From Euborellia annulipes (taxonomy: Eukaryota; Arthropoda; Insecta; Dermaptera; Anisolabididae): a DNA stretch of 64,000 nucleotides. The notes below the pieces were generated by a model. That model was not told the origin of the DNA and did no database searches. It worked only from the letters and a program-made list of their open reading frames with translations. Shown here piece by piece: positions 12,401-24,881 of the stretch (position 1 is its first letter; each line of letters starts with the position of its first letter). Made by a program: the position numbers and the translations under genes. Where the stretch lies: positions 79,576 through 143,575 of the forward strand of contig JAKCPI010006167.1 in NCBI GenBank assembly GCA_023213315.1, given 5' to 3'.

Positions 12401-15400
12401 GCTTTATCATTGAAACTTTCATTTGGGGTTTCATTATTATGATAAGGTATTATTATGTCATTATGCATATCATTAGACATTTGTGATCTTTCTTCATTAT
12501 AAAAAGATATCCTTGACAAAGGTCTCTCGGATTCATTAAAATGTGGCGGTGTACTTCGATTAGAGTCAGAAAACGGCGATTGGGTCTCATTCGCTAGAAC
12601 AAGTGGAGGTGGGCTATTTGTAATTATGTTATTATCTTCGATTAAAAATGAATTTGTAATTTCACTCTCGTCCTCTCTTGTTGCAAAATTTTCATCATCA
12701 TTATTCAAATGATTAACGGATTGATCATTCTCATCGGGAGATGCCGAACTCGAAGAGATGTTAAAAAGCATATTAATGTCATGTTTCTTCTCGTTCTCAA
12801 TGTTGTCTTCTATATCTGCTTCTAAATCATCTATAATTATAAAAAAAATATTTATAAATACTACTAATGAGTAACTAATATTAAGGTTGTATAGTTTGAA
12901 AAATATCAAGATTATTAAAAAAAGAAAAAAAAAACATACCAAACTTGGTAGATGAATTTTCCTCTAATTTATCATTTAATGATAGTTCATTTAGATTGAA
13001 ACTATTATTGTTTCTTGATCTATTTTTTCTAGCTTGCTTACGTTGGTTTTTCTTTTCTTTCTTGGATAAATGCTTTGGTTTGTAAATGGGCTCTTCCCAA
13101 TCATGATTTCTTCTTCTAACCGTTGGAGGAACTGGCTAAAAAATTAATAAATAAAATTGTGAAAAACTCTCTCATTTATATATTTATTATTTTCTTTCAT
13201 TAATTATAATCAGATAATTAAATTAAATTCAGTTTGCTTTTATTTTTTTTTTTTTGTTTCTGTCTGATAAGGAACCCCCTAAACATATGGAAATATATGT
13301 AAATAGGATATGGAAATGCAGGCAGCCAAAATGAAAAACACTCTCGATGCTCTGTGAACGTTCAGACGTTTCGGGTAAAATTTATTCACCCATCTTCAGT
13401 GAACAGTTGTAGTGAGAGAGAGTTAAGTCAGTATAATGATACATAGATGACATTATTTATTCTATGTATTCTATTTAGATAATATGATGATATATACAGG
13501 TTTTAAAATTTTTTATAATATTTAAAAACGTTTTTATAGTTGAAGATACAATCAAATATTGATGATTGACAAAAAAAAATGATTATTTGATTGTAACTTC
13601 AACTATAAAAACAACGTTTTTAAATATTATAAAAAATTTTAAAACCTGTATATATCATCATATTATCTAAATAGAATACATAGAATAAATAATGTCATCT
13701 ATGTATCATTATACTGACTTAACTCTCTCTCACTAGAACTGTTCACTGAAGATGGGTGAATAAATTTTACCCGAAACTTCTGAACGTTCACAGAGTATCG
13801 AGAGTGTTTTTCATTTTGGCTGCCTGCATTTCCATATCCTATTTACATATATTTCCAGCCATTAAATATTATTATTATTATATGGAAAATTAATTTTAGA
13901 ATATATATGTCCCGAAAAGTTGAATCTGACAAGTGATGCAAAATCCATAACTATATGAATCCTCAAAAAAAAAATTCAAAAAAAATTGGTTTCTATAATA
14001 TAAAAATGTTGAAAAAAAAAATTTATCTTAATTTGATCCTAGAAGAAGCATTTTATATGGCTAATAAAGAAAAAAAAACAAAATTTGGATTAAAACATTT
14101 TAAAAGCATCTCATCTTATTTTTTTTGAATATCAAATTATCTAAAAAAAGAAATATAAAATGTCAAATTATTAAGTATGAATGTACTGAATCTTGTTTTT
14201 GATGGAATTTGATGGATTTTATTTGTGCTTCCTTTCTCACGGGGTTCGCGCATGCGCACCCCAGTTATTTACACTTATTTACGTAAATAACTGTTCAAAT
14301 AGGTAGAAAGAATGAACAAGCAGCTAGTTATATTTCAATTTATTTATAAACCAGGGCCGACGTTTCGGTCACTTATGGGACCATCTTCAGGGCTAGGTTA
14401 ATGTATGAAAATATATATAATAATCCTCGCCAAGTTATGATAATGCCTCAAATTTTATTATTATCATATGGACAGAGAGCGAATAGAAATATAAAATTCA
14501 TTCGCTCTCTGTCCATGGTATGATTTGAGGCATTATCATTATTGAGCTATGTACAATTGTGTATGCCCAATATAACTTGGCGAGGTTTATTATATATATT
14601 TTCAGACCCTGAAGATGGTCCCATATGTGACCGAAACGTCGGCCCTGGTTTATGAATAAAGTGAAATATAACTAGCTGCTTCTACCTATTTGAATATCAA
14701 CACTCAGCTATATACCTCCTTCAAATAAATAAATGTTGTTTATAGTTACTTACAAGATTTTTGTAAATAACTACAAAATTTTGTAAATAACCCAACTCTC
14801 ATTGTGGGTTAGCATAATCTGCAGCCGGTCCCTTCAATTCTTTTTATCCGAATTTTGTAGGCGAACCCAGTGTATGTTGGACTACAAAATTACTTATTCT
14901 ATATATTTATAGAATAAACTTAATAATTAAGCTCTACCATTTTTTAAATTTTTTTCTACTATCAAGATATTTAGACAAGGCTCATAAATTTTTCATTTCA
15001 ATCTAAATATCTTTTTTTCTGATAAAGATGAAGTATCAGGTTACATAATAAGGAACCTGTTGATAAGGTTGTTCTTCCAAAACTTATCTACTCATTCAAA
15101 TTTAACCACTGAATAAAAATACAATTCATTATTTAATTTTAAACTGGTAACCGTTGGCTCTAGTTGAAACATTATGCTTTAATAGGAGAATTAAATTCAC
15201 AAGGTTTTCTGTTTCAATAATATATTAATTTGATATTAACACTTTATACGTATTTCGACACCATATGTGTCATCTTCAGTATGTAATTCGCTTCTGAAGA
15301 TGACACATATGGTGTCGAAATACGTATAAAGTGTTAATATCAAATTAATATATTATTGAAACAGAAAACCTTGTGAATTTAATTCTCCTATTTAAAACAA

Positions 15401-16460
15401 TTCATTATGTTTCTTGTTGCATGTGACCCTTGGATCTTATGCTTCCAAAAAACAGAACGAGAGAACAAAAGAAAGGGATGACTCATTTATATAGCGGTTG
15501 AAGCCAAATGTTTATAAATTTATACACACCTTATTTTCGTTTATCGGAAGACTCAAATCCAAAAATGTTTCAGTTTTATAACTAATATGTTCACAAACTT
15601 CGCATTGGATTATACTAACAAGCTTTCCTTTGAAAATATCATCTGGATGAAGATATAATTCAGAAGCTTGATTTCCGTAAAATTTCACTAGGTTTTTCTC
15701 GGCGGAATTTACAGTTGAGGGATTAATCTTTTTAACAAAACCACAACTCTTGAGAATAATTCTCCAGTATCGCTAAAATAATAACAAAATAAATAAGACT
15801 CATTAATAAATGTATATATATTTTAGCTAAAAATTTGAAAGAAACGGATTAATTAATTTATATATATTTTAATAATAATACAAAAATTCATACTTGTAAA
15901 TCTTCAGTCTTTATGATATCAAGAAGTTGCCGAATAAATTCGTGAGCATCTTGTTGGTCATTACACCCAAATTGCGGGCATTTTTCTCTCACTTTATTAA
16001 TCAGATTGGAAGGATTATAAGATTTTATAGATGAATCGGTATCATTTATTTCATTCAAACTGTCGAGTAGAAACTGGGTAACCATGCCAATTTTGCCTAA
16101 ATTTCCCACTATAGGAGACTAAAAAATATAATAATATTTTAAACAATTATTTCATAATAAAATACTAAGTTTACCGAGTGATGCTAATAATTTATATTTT
16201 TCTTACCATATCTAGTTCATGGGGATTACCCGGCAAGTAGATTGTCTTTTCATTGCCGCTAACTTCGCCTATTAAAGACATCAAATAAGGCGTGTGAGCC
16301 AGACATTGTAAAGTAACATTTATATAGCAAGTATTCCCATTATTTGTCAGCCCCTAAAAAAAAAAAAATGTTTATTATTTAATTATCTCCAAATTTTATA
16401 TTACGGGATGCCGCAGAAATTTCTGACGGGTTTGCAAGTGTAATAACTCATTTATTTTCG

Positions 16461-16492
<32 letters not shown>

Positions 16493-19400
16493 TTTATATT
16501 TTACCAGTTGTTGTTTCTTTATGGCTAGATATTATAATATGAGTATGTGGTATATGGGCAGCCAAGGCAAAAATCAAAATAAAACTCTATATCGACGTTT
16601 CGAATGCCGATCGCACTCTTCATCAGGACAAAAATTGATATCAAATTATATTGTGTCAGGTTAGTTGTCATGGTAGTGTAGCAACGTTTTTACCAATCTT
16701 TATTCTCTTGAAAAATTCTACATAAACAATTTATAGCTGAGATGTTATATTAATAAGAGGGTAAAAATGAGAAATGCAGCTAAGGTTATTTCTTTATTCG
16801 ATTAATTCACACAGCTGACGTTTCACTTCCGTGTTTGAACCATCCTCAGAGCTAGCGAAAAGTCATTATGAAATCCACTTTCATAATGACTTTCATAATG
16901 ATCATAGAAGAAGAGTATCTTCACTATCTCTCTTCTACATGTATTACCATGGTCAATGCTCTGCCGAATTGCAATCAATTATCCCACCCAATGCAACATA
17001 TACTCGGAACACAGGTCTCAGCATCCCTATGCTGTTCAGATCACGACTAACAGAACTAGTCAATTCCAATCTTCCTTTGTCCCCATGACCTCCCGTGATT
17101 GGAACAAGCTCCCTGCGTCTATCTTCCCCAAAACCTACAATCTTCAGACTTTCAAGTCTAACCTCAACAGGCATCTTCTCAGTTCCCGCAGTTGAGTTTC
17201 CCCTTTATGCTTCTCCTTTTGTTTTTATTTTCTTCCTGGCTGCATGTGACTATTGGTCATTATAGGTCTTCGGACCTTATGCACCCATTCCAAAAAAAAA
17301 AAAAAAAAAAACGAGCCTGGTTTGGATCTGATAAGCCTCTATTTAAGCTCTTTAAAGTTTTTCTAAAAATGGAAAAAAATTTTATTTTTTGTTTGTGGAG
17401 GGGGTTTTTCAAACCCGACGAAAATTTAGTGAATGAATGAATGAATGTCTAGCAATTTTTAAATAAAATAATTTTATTTAAAATATCCCTGAATCATACA
17501 TTGTATAAAATACAAGATAAATTTACTTTTATTTAATAAAAAGTTTTAAATAACCTACATCAAATTAAAAAAAAATATTTAAAAATATTTAATTTTTTTT
17601 TACATATTTAAATTTATAATAAAAAATAAACTTTTTCAGATGTCAGAAAAAGAAATATTTTAAAATTGTTGATTTTTTTTTAATAGGTCCCTGGCCGCCT
17701 GGTTTCATTTGCATGCCCGTCCGCCTGAATCAGTTTATTAAAGTGAAATTTAGACTTGCTACTCGCCCGTAATTTTTTATTGGCTTTTAAAACCCACAGG
17801 CTGGGCAGGGCGAATACTCAAATTTTAAACTTGATTCAGTGTATTTTCATTTGGGCAAAAATAATATGGGCTTTAAAATTAAGGGGAAAACTACTGATCA
17901 CGCCTCGAGACGCCGCCCGCCAGTATATATACATATATATGTATATCTGTCATTAATTATATATAAGAAAATCTATCTTTCATATGAGGTTGTTTAATTA
18001 TATAAGAAAATCTATCTTTCATATGTGGTTGTTTGTGTACAATTGTGTGAGTTTGAGATTGTCAATGTCAAGATGCAACTGTGTAAAGTTTATGATCGCT
18101 GACTGACTCTCTTTTTTGAATTTTTCAGGCCTTGACAATGGTACATTGTAAACCGAAACCAATAAATTAGCTAAATGGTCGGCCAAATTAAGTAATCCAA
18201 TAAAAAAGGAAAAAGCCTCACAAGCTCACAAGCCTTCAACCTGCTTCCTTAAGACAAGTGATCTCATAAACTGAAGTCAATTCTTGCAATTATTCTTGTC
18301 GTGTTTCGCTTAATAAAATAATATTGGCTGCATTCTTCTTGGAAATATTCCTTCTTACCTTCGGCATAATACTACTCAATTACAAGTTTTTTGTTTAAAA
18401 ATGATTACACTTTGAAAACCTTCAGATATTTCTGCCGTACTTTGATGGTTTTCTTTATTAGATACATTTTTTTTAATGTGCTAATTTATATTTCATAGAT
18501 TCTGTAGTCATGATCAAGTAACAGAATTAATAGAGTAACTTTTTTTAAAATTTATTATTATTATTATATGATGAAGTTAACACGATTAAGGATTTAGGCA
18601 CAGATCCAACGAAGTAACAAAAGCGGGGCTTGCCGCAAAAGATAATTCAAATTCCCAAAGTCTTCTCTTGAATTAGATAAATGGAAAATAATCTGATCCT
18701 CACTAACAAGCATAAAGTGGTCAAAGTGTTTGTGGGACGGGAAAACCGTCCCTAAAATAAATTCATATCATCTCTGATCATAATGTATTTTATAGGTATA
18801 AATCAGCACATTAAAAAAAAAATTTATTAAATTAAATAAAGTTAATTTTCTTACCCTGACATTTGGAGAAGAATTCATATTCTTTTTAAATTTTCTCTCA
18901 GAGTTTTCCTGGTTATTTGCAACTAAAATGTAAAATATAAATTATTAATATGTAATGCTCATATAATGTATAAGGTGATTATATTTTTGTGAGTGAAATC
19001 AGGAACGAACAAACAATAAATTAGAAGATATAATTTCTTAGGTCGGGTTGCTTCAATTAGTTGACCTTAGTTTGTAATGCAAAACCCTTAAAGATTTTAT
19101 GAAGCTAATAATTCAATAAAAAACACATAACTTATAAAAATTATTTAAAATAAAAATTGAAATTAATTTAAATAAATATTATAAATTAAAATAATTAATT
19201 TAAAAAAAATTAAATTTTTCACCAAAATTTAAAAATTGCAATGTTTTATTTATTTGACTGGCCAGTGGGAGTTGCCAACCCTCGAACATAGAAACAACTT
19301 GGATATTATCAAAAGAAAAAGAAAACAATCATACATCTACTAACAATAAAATGATGAGATGTCGTATATTTTACTATAAGATTAAAATTGAAGAGGGTTT

Positions 19401-22400
19401 CTGCATTAAAAAAAAATAAGTTATTTCGCGAAAGGTACCTGACTCGAACTGATACAACCGGTGCTTTAAAAAATTTCTAAACTGTTCAAATACAAAACTA
19501 GAGATGGAAAAGGCGCTCTAAAAGTCAATTTTCGGTTTTGGAATCGACTTGATATTTTTCGATTCTTGGAATCGATTAATCATATCTAAAAGTCGACTTT
19601 TTAAAAACTCTACACACACAATTTCAATATTTTTATAAAAGAATATTCTATCCAGAAATTGTGGTATGGCACCGAATATTAAAATAAAATATTAAAGTTA
19701 ATTACCAAAATAAAATATTAAAATTAACGAATTAAGAATGCCAGATATTTTCACTACGGATCTTAGAAAGCGTGTTGATTGGTGTGTTATGTATAGTTTT
19801 TAAAAGAAAGATGAGTCAATCAATGAAAATGTTACAAATTATATTACCATAGGATACTAAATATTGCTAGAAAAAAGTCGAATTTTCGAGTGAGAATCGA
19901 TTTTAATCGACTTGAAAGAGTTTCAACTCGATTCTAAAAAGTCGATTATTTTCAGTAAAAAAAGATCGATTCTTGACTAAAGTCGACTTTTCCATCCCTA
20001 TACAAAACTCTTCTCGGAAATATAGGACGGAGGATTAAATTCAACTCTTAATTATTTTTTGAAAACCCTCATCCGTGAAGTAGTTTAAATATTTTTAGAG
20101 ATAATGGGTCCAGAGAAGAAAATTGTAAATTAGAAAAAAAAAATGTTAAACTATATAAATAAATATGAAAATATTACTTGTTTTGCAAGATTTCTTCTTA
20201 ATAAATTTGATGGCTTTTACAAGAGGCTTGGAAGAATTTTGCTCCAACGTTATACTACATTCAAAACACCAGATTTTCCAATTTTGTAAATTTACAGCAA
20301 CTTTATGATTATAATTATTCGGAAAATTTGCATGAGAGTAAACATGGTTTTCTTGAGCAGATCCACAGCCTCTGTATCCGCATTGGAGACAAAGCCATAA
20401 ACCACTATCTTTAAGATTCTAAAATAAAAAAAAAACAAATGTATTTGTAAAATATGCAACGTTTGTGTCATTAAATAATTATCCTGCAAGCAAAAAATTT
20501 AATATATAGACATTTTTAGTCCCAGTTTAACTGCTGAATTTTTTCTTTGTCCATTCAAAAATCAAGAGTCCTCATTCTATCAATGTGGGTTACGCGGCTT
20601 GCGCGAATTTTTGAGAGTTGTTTTTTTTGTATATCTTTCAATAGAAATGTATGAACATGTTGATTGTTAAATCTCACCGCACCTTCTGGATCGAAAACGA
20701 CCATTTTTTCTAAATAGAATCTAAACCCTAATTCCAAAATATCCCATTTCCTCTGAATTCGTTCTTTTCATTTAAACACTTAAGTTAATTAGAAAAAATT
20801 CTACAATAGAATAAAGCTTGTGTTACACTCAGGTATTTTTCCACCCATCATCTTTACGTCCAGGATCTCAGTTAATATTTGGTCTATAAATATCAAATTT
20901 TAGCACATTTAATGCTCGACAACTATGCATTGGAGTAGGGTGAACAAAATATGCTTAGTTTAGGAAATATAAGCGAACTGAAAAAATTCCAAAATTTTTG
21001 AAGTCTAATTTGGACCGGCCGTATCTCATTTAATATTTGGTCTAAAATTTGTTTTATGCACCAAACTTTAGCAAATTTATTGCTCTTTGCATTGAACTAT
21101 GGTGGGCAACATATGATTAGTTTACGAGATATAAGCAAAAAACTGAAAAAAGTCCAAAATTTTTGGGGTTCTCTTTCGAAAACTTAAGATAGACATCCTA
21201 CAGTACCCCATATATAACCTATAAAAATTTCACTGGAAATTTCACCCTGAAAGAATTTAAAACGAAAAATTTTAAAGGCTGTTTTATTGGATGAAGATAA
21301 TCTAAACTTGCGGACAAAAAAGCAATAACTTCATTAAATGGTTGATTAAAACCAATTAGCTCAGGGACCCACATCTTGTGGGTACGTGGATGGCGACCAC
21401 GAGCTGCCCTAGCTGGGACTGGCAGTACTTTTGTTCTTTGCATGCCAGTCTCTTCCCTTCTATATTTTCAACAGGCGTCAGACCGTGCGGCGGGCCGGCC
21501 TGTTCTATTCCTTCCCGGTCGCACAAACCCATGAACCGCCGACGAATTAAGGCGAAGAAAGAAGAAGAAGGTTGATTAAAACCAATAAAAAAAGATATGT
21601 GTTTCCATTTGAAAAAATAAAGTTATCCGCAATCAAAACACACAAAGTTCCACCATTCATGGTTAACAATGGTGCACAATCAGGGCTTTCTAATTCGGCT
21701 GTAACTGAACAACTGTTTTTTCACAAAATGTTAAATAACGCCTAAAGGGCTTGCCTTAAGTACCAAGTTTGTTTAATAAAGTCCCACTAAAATTGACCGG
21801 GCAATCCAAATATACAGGACGTTCCATTGAAAAAAAAAACAACTTTGTATCGTTACACCCTGTATACGATTAGCGATCAGTGGGCAAATATTTTAAAATT
21901 GTAGCCTTAAAAGCTCTACACTTTACTGCAGGGCCAAACTTTAAAAAAGTGCAACAATCTAGCCACAATTTACCGATACTGTACTAATGGGCCACCCGGT
22001 ATATATATATGGATGGGTACGACCAAGGGTAGTAAAAAATTTTCAGCTCAACAGAAACAAAAAACAATCGCTCGATGTCAAATAAATATACATGTATATA
22101 TGAAACTAATCTATTATTATTATATTATAGAAATCATAGAATAATTTGAATTAACATAGAAATTTAATCTATTATAATTTAAAGAATTGTTTGAAAAGTT
22201 TAAGCGATAAAAAATATCTCGAATAAATAAATAATTGAATTTTATACCTCTTTTAAGTAATTTTCCTTATTACAATCTTGACAATATTTGGTTAATCCTT
22301 TGTCTCTGATAAAATTCCGAACATTGTTTAAATTAATAGATTTATTTAAATGAATACAGGCTTTTCCTAAAAAAAAAAAAAAAAAATTATATTAATTTTA

Positions 22401-22552
22401 TATATTATATGAATAAGAATCGATTGTATTTATTTATTTATTTATTTATGATCGTTACCTGGCGACACATTTTTATTTTCTTCTTTGGAATGACAAGAGG
22501 CTGTCGAGTCATCGGAAAGAATTTGTTCAAAATTTTCTTTTTGCAAAACCAT
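9474..22552 (-). CDS. ubiquitin carboxyl-terminal hydrolase, USP16/USP45 type, 11 coding exons
   Basis: A cysteine protease that removes ubiquitin; relatives USP16 (histone H2A) and USP45 act in the nucleus and cytoplasm. Coding exons: 22459-22552, 22248-22366, 20178-20418, 18855-18922, 16207-16353, 15894-16118, 15530-15772, 12940-13135, 12117-12830, 10930-11222, 9474-9704. All have GT/AG borders and matching phases, giving 2571 bases or 856 residues, close to the 810-825 of human USP16/45. Residues 33-150 form a ZnF-UBP domain (YCQDC, WLCLQCGYRGCG, NWKIWCFEC). The Cys box GLTNNGNTCYIN has the nucleophile near C183, QQDAHEF is at 278, and zinc-binding pairs are CEVC (355/358) and CPNC (677/680). 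The His box is RGHYIAYV (H774) and the third catalytic residue sits in WYMFSDND (D829). Between the two CxxC pairs lies an expanded basic then acidic Ser/Asn-rich insert (about 380-660), as in USP16/45. The start is the first ATG before the ZnF-UBP. Introns carry most of the mobile elements. USP16 versus USP45 cannot be settled by eye. Confidence 0.93.
9978..10843 (+). mobile_element. non-autonomous element, TCTGGTGTGAC family, in the last USP intron
   Basis: Begins TCTGGTGTGACTGGTCGCAC and ends with an 11-base-plus hairpin ACTTTCTCTC...GGTAAGAGAAAGT. The inside contains two copies of a GATTCATAGATGGCRCT block (about 10068 and 10377) and a CAGACAGACAGACC stretch. Further copies or fragments occur at 23536, 25109-25640, 25835, 43655-43725, 50219-50290, 50690-50735, 54126-54245, 55590 and 59125. 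The TC start and terminal hairpin recall Helitrons, but the end is not CTRR, so the class stays open. Confidence 0.6.
11418..12005. mobile_element. non-autonomous DNA transposon, CAGGTCTATTCT ends (copy 1)
   Basis: The ends CAGGTCTATTCTTTAA and CAGAGAATAGACCTG are inverted. Inner blocks such as GTTAAAACTTGGTTTAGAG are shared with the copy at 32668-33805. Within it, 11795-11835 carries CTGATGATGACTAGG and GTCGAAATACGT, a variant of the hammerhead-like motif, so a piece of a fold-back element seems to be included. It lies in a USP intron. No target duplication is clear. Confidence 0.65.
13289..13858. repeat. fold-back element with hammerhead-like motif in both arms
   Basis: About 280-base arms around a centre near 13573. 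The outer ends GTAAATAGGATATGGAAATG and CATTTCCATATCCTATTTAC match exactly. The motif on the minus strand (13365-13399) reads CTGAAGATGGGTG, loop, CCCGAAACGTC. The plus arm (13746-13780) is the same except that the final GTC is TTC. The inner arms pair almost without mismatch, so the unit is young or is kept alike by conversion. It is in a USP intron. Confidence 0.85.
14293..14700. repeat. fold-back element with hammerhead-like motif in both arms
   Basis: Arms run from TTCAAATAGGTAGAAAG to CTTCTACCTATTTGAA. Both motif copies are intact: minus 14359-14390 and plus 14609-14640 (CTGAAGATGGTCCCATATG, then GACCGAAACGTC). The helix GGTC/GACC closes the loop in each. A central spacer holds a second, smaller inverted repeat (CATTCGCTCTCTGTCCATGG). 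It lies in the 15530-13135 intron of the USP gene. Confidence 0.85.
15175..15398. repeat. compact perfect fold-back element, variant hammerhead-like motif
   Basis: A near-perfect 224-bp palindrome. The arms start GGAGAATTAAATTCACAAGG and end with its complement. Each arm holds CTGAAGATGACACATATGG, then TGTCGAAATACGT (minus 15248-15279, plus 15294-15326): the same layout with GACAC/GTGTC as helix but GAAATACGT in place of GAAACGTC. It is the same subtype as the fragment near 11800. It lies in a USP intron 130 bases from an exon. Confidence 0.8.
16555..16860 (-). repeat. two adjacent single-arm hammerhead-like repeats
   Basis: Minus-strand motifs at 16594-16626 (CTGATGAAGAGTGC, GATC loop, GCATTCGAAACGTC) and at about 16818-16855 (CTGAGGATGGTTC, loop, GTGAAACGTCAGC; decayed helix) belong to two different units, each without a visible partner arm. 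They directly precede the LINE fragment at 16905. The poly-A run at 16459-16489 lies just outside. Confidence 0.6.
16905..17312 (+). pseudogene. 5'-truncated LINE: reverse transcriptase C-terminal end and 3' tail
   Basis: Two overlapping frames give YYHGQCSAELQSIIPP and then, after a frameshift, RTSQFQSSFVPMTSRDWNKL and FKSNLNRHLL, the usual C-terminal end of a non-LTR retrotransposon polyprotein. A stop at 17193-17195 is followed by a short 3' UTR with GGCTGCATGTGACTATTGG and TCTTCGGACCTTATGCACCC, then poly-A (17293-17310). The same 3' UTR lies reversed at 41388-41552 and decayed at 38360-38565 and about 15415-15470, so this is a repeated family. The copy is dead and sits in a USP intron. 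The rest of that intron to 18855 shows only a short tandem duplication (about 17965-18030) and a decayed motif at about 18128-18165. Confidence 0.75.
19499..20000. mobile_element. hAT-type non-autonomous transposon with 8-bp target-site duplication
   Basis: The ends TAGAGATGGAAAAG and CTTTTCCATCCCTA are inverted and flanked by TACAAAAC on both sides (19491-19498, 20001-20008). Multiple GAATCGATT and AGTCGACTT words lie near both ends as subterminal repeats, which in hAT elements bind transposase. It has no coding capacity and is in a USP intron. Confidence 0.88.
21357..21569 (+). mobile_element. SINE-like retroelement with 17-bp target-site duplication (copy 1)
   Basis: GGTTGATTAAAACCAAT flanks the insert exactly (21340-21356, 21570-21586). 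The body runs from TAGCTCAGGGACCCAC to a GAAGAAAGAAGAAGAAG tail. Near the 5' end GGGTACGTGGATGGCGACC resembles the internal promoter (box C) of 5S rRNA, so a 5S-derived SINE is possible. The other copy is 29689-29920. The minus frames encoding RGRHPRTHKMW in both copies are incidental. This copy is in a USP intron. The rest of the intron (20419-22247) is AT-rich without recognised elements. Confidence 0.8.
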
Positions 22553-22734
22553 ATTTAAAAAAATTCACAATTAAAATATATCATTTAATGAAAAATATTC
22601 ATTCATTCTTTATAAAATAGAAAATGTCTATTTAATGATAAACTAAAAAAACTGATTAATATAAATATGCAATCGTAAATTAGGAAAATTCAGAAAACTG
22701 CTTAAGATTTATACTAATAATTAAATAATCAAAA

Positions 22735-22900
22735 TGTGCTCGAAACCGAATCAGATATGAAAGTTGTCATTTGAACTTTCTCAAAGAGGCGAAAAGAAGA
22801 CAGTGAACTTGCTAATAACATTTCGATGAACCAAAGTCCCGTGTGGCGGGAGATTTGAAAAATAATTTTATGTGCAAAATTCTTTAAAAAGAATTAGAGA
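22735..22900 (-). promoter_or_regulatory. putative promoter of the USP gene
   Basis: Upstream of the USP start at 22552, this block is less AT-rich than its surroundings and contains GTGGCGGGAGA (about 22843), which fits an E2F-type site read on the plus strand. No TATA box at a fixed distance stands out. The 5' UTR splice pattern, if any, is not visible. Placement rests on composition and position only. Confidence 0.3.
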
Positions 22901-23264
22901 TCCGGGTAGTTCGGAAGATCCGATTCACAAATCCAATCCAGCTTCTGGAAAAGGATTAGCAATCCGAAATCCCGTTCGATTCAGTTTCTAATAAAATTGT
23001 CGAATTAAAATCTAGTTCTTCAGCACATTTCTAGGCATTTGAATGAAAAATAAATAAAAAGTTTTCATAGATTGGCAATCTTTTGCACAAATTCAGGATT
23101 GCTAACATGAGGGACAGAGGGTCAATGCCCCCTTGTCTTGTCCTGAAAATTTTTTGTTTATTAAAAACAAATATATATTTTTCCCATTTCGAAATTTTTT
23201 TTTTAATGAACTTATATAGGGAAAATAATTTTTTTTTATTTAAATAAATAATTAATAATCAGAG

Positions 23265-23760
23265 CCGCATACAGGGGGGCCCTTTGCGCTCCAAACTTAA
23301 AATTCTAATAAAAAAATAATTTTCATGATTAAAATTTCAATTAAAAAAAAAATAATTTTCTTGAAATTTATTTCCTGAGAAGACCCGGGCCCGGGCCCTT
23401 TAAGCTCAAATCTTAAAATTATAATTAAAAAAATCCGCCCTTGGTCTGGCTTGAGTTCAAGGGTCTCAATCTGCTTACTATGCTACTGGTCAAGCAGTGG
23501 CGGATCCAGAGGTGTTTCTCGGGCTGGGGGGGGGGGTAATCTGGTGTGACTGGTCGCACAGCACACATTTTTTTCTTAATTTCGGTAATTTAAAGGCACA
23601 TTCTGTACTTATTTGCCAGAATATAAAGACAAATCAAATTTTTAAGTAATAATTTTTAAAATTTTACATTAAAAATACATTTTTTTTCGAAAAAAAGTAT
23701 TTTTTTCAAATCTCAGGGGGGTAATTACCCCGCACCCTGTATCTGCCCTTCTGGTCAAGA
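23265..23760. mobile_element. cluster of hAT-like remnants
   Basis: A block with GGGGGGCCCTTTGCGCTCCAA and TTCTAATAAAAAAATAATTTT (23270-23350) is shared with 61955-62120. Next, CAGTGGCGGATCCAGAGG (from 23497) and CTGTATCTGCCCTTCTG (to about 23753) look like the two ends of another copy, with GTCAAG on both outer sides. A TCTGGTGTGACTGG fragment (23541) is nested inside next to a G run. The target duplication is imperfect, so borders are approximate. Confidence 0.5.
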
Positions 23761-24720
23761 TGCTATTTGTTAGCAGAGATTGTAAAATGTATGACATTTA
23801 TTAATTAGAAAAAGTAATAAGGTGGGTCTATTTGCGCATCAAAAAAAATAAATAAATAAATAAATAAACAACAATAAAATTAGTTTAATCTTAACAAAAA
23901 TATAATTATTTTAAATACATATTTTAAAGACATAAAAATTTCAAATACATTTAAATAATTTTTTTTTTTTAATATGTTATATATAATAAAACAATTTGTA
24001 TGTTTAACACTTAACAATTATAGATTGTATAAATATAAATACTATATGATATATTATTTATGGATTAACTTTATAAATATATATTTATGTAAAAATATAA
24101 TCATTCCATTTAAAAAAAAATGAGTTTTTTTTACTAATTTATATTTTCTCACTTATTTCATAGACAGGTACTGTGTTTACTCCGTAGCGTAATTTTACAT
24201 GAGTGGGTTCAAGCAAATCCCACTCATAGAAAATATTCACAACCATTATCAAATAATAATTACGAGGCAGTGATTTTAAAAATCTCTCTTTGGTATAAAT
24301 TTTAAAATTCTCCTATTATTTAATAATATAATTAAAATATTTTTTTTTTTTTTTTTTTCAAGCTTACTCATTAGTGAAATTGATAAAGACGATATGAGAC
24401 ATTTTTTTTTTTTTTTGAATTATGTAACATAAATCATTTGTTAGTTGAGTATGGTGATTGGGAGTTGTAGAAATTTAAAAAAATACTATATCGAAACAGG
24501 GGTCGATTCCAGCCCCAATCTACAAAAGATTTTTTACTTTAATATCAGTAATTTCAGTAATCTAATCTAATGCTCCCCAATCACATATGGTTTATTTGAA
24601 ATAATATCAATAGATTGCTCAACTAGAAAAAATAATTTGAACTAGAAATTAGTGCAAATTAAGTAGAATTCATTTAAATAATTAATTTGAATATTATTTG
24701 GGTGTATGGCAGTTAAATTA

Positions 24721-24726
24721 TTTATT
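24721..24726 (-). terminator. possible polyadenylation signal of the zinc-finger gene
   Basis: AATAAA on the minus strand lies about 156 bases past the stop codon of the zinc-finger gene at 24882. AT-richness makes chance matches common, so this is only the best-placed candidate. The 23760-24720 stretch between the two genes shows homopolymer runs and no recognised element. Confidence 0.35.
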
Positions 24727-24881
24727 TAGTAAGTAATTGTAAGTAATTATAAGATATTTCAAATGTAAAAAACAATTGTAAATTAATAAAAAAAAAAAAA
24801 AAAAAAGAATATAAATATAGAAATTATAAGTACTTAGGAAAAATATGCTTATTTTTTTTTTGTTTTTTTTTATCCTTGGCT

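Noticed and set aside
12119..12442. 107-codon plus-strand frame
   Set aside because: It is the antisense of the large USP exon at 12117-12830, whose acidic Ser/Asn codons produce an open complement.
16831..17195. Several overlapping short frames on both strands treated as separate genes
   Set aside because: Only the pieces that read as the LINE C-terminal end are meaningful. The others are alternative frames of the same fragment.
20292..20737. Minus frames at 20292-20489 and 20555-20737
   Set aside because: The first reads the ZnF-UBP exon in the wrong frame. The second lies in an intron, has no splice context and no recognisable domain.
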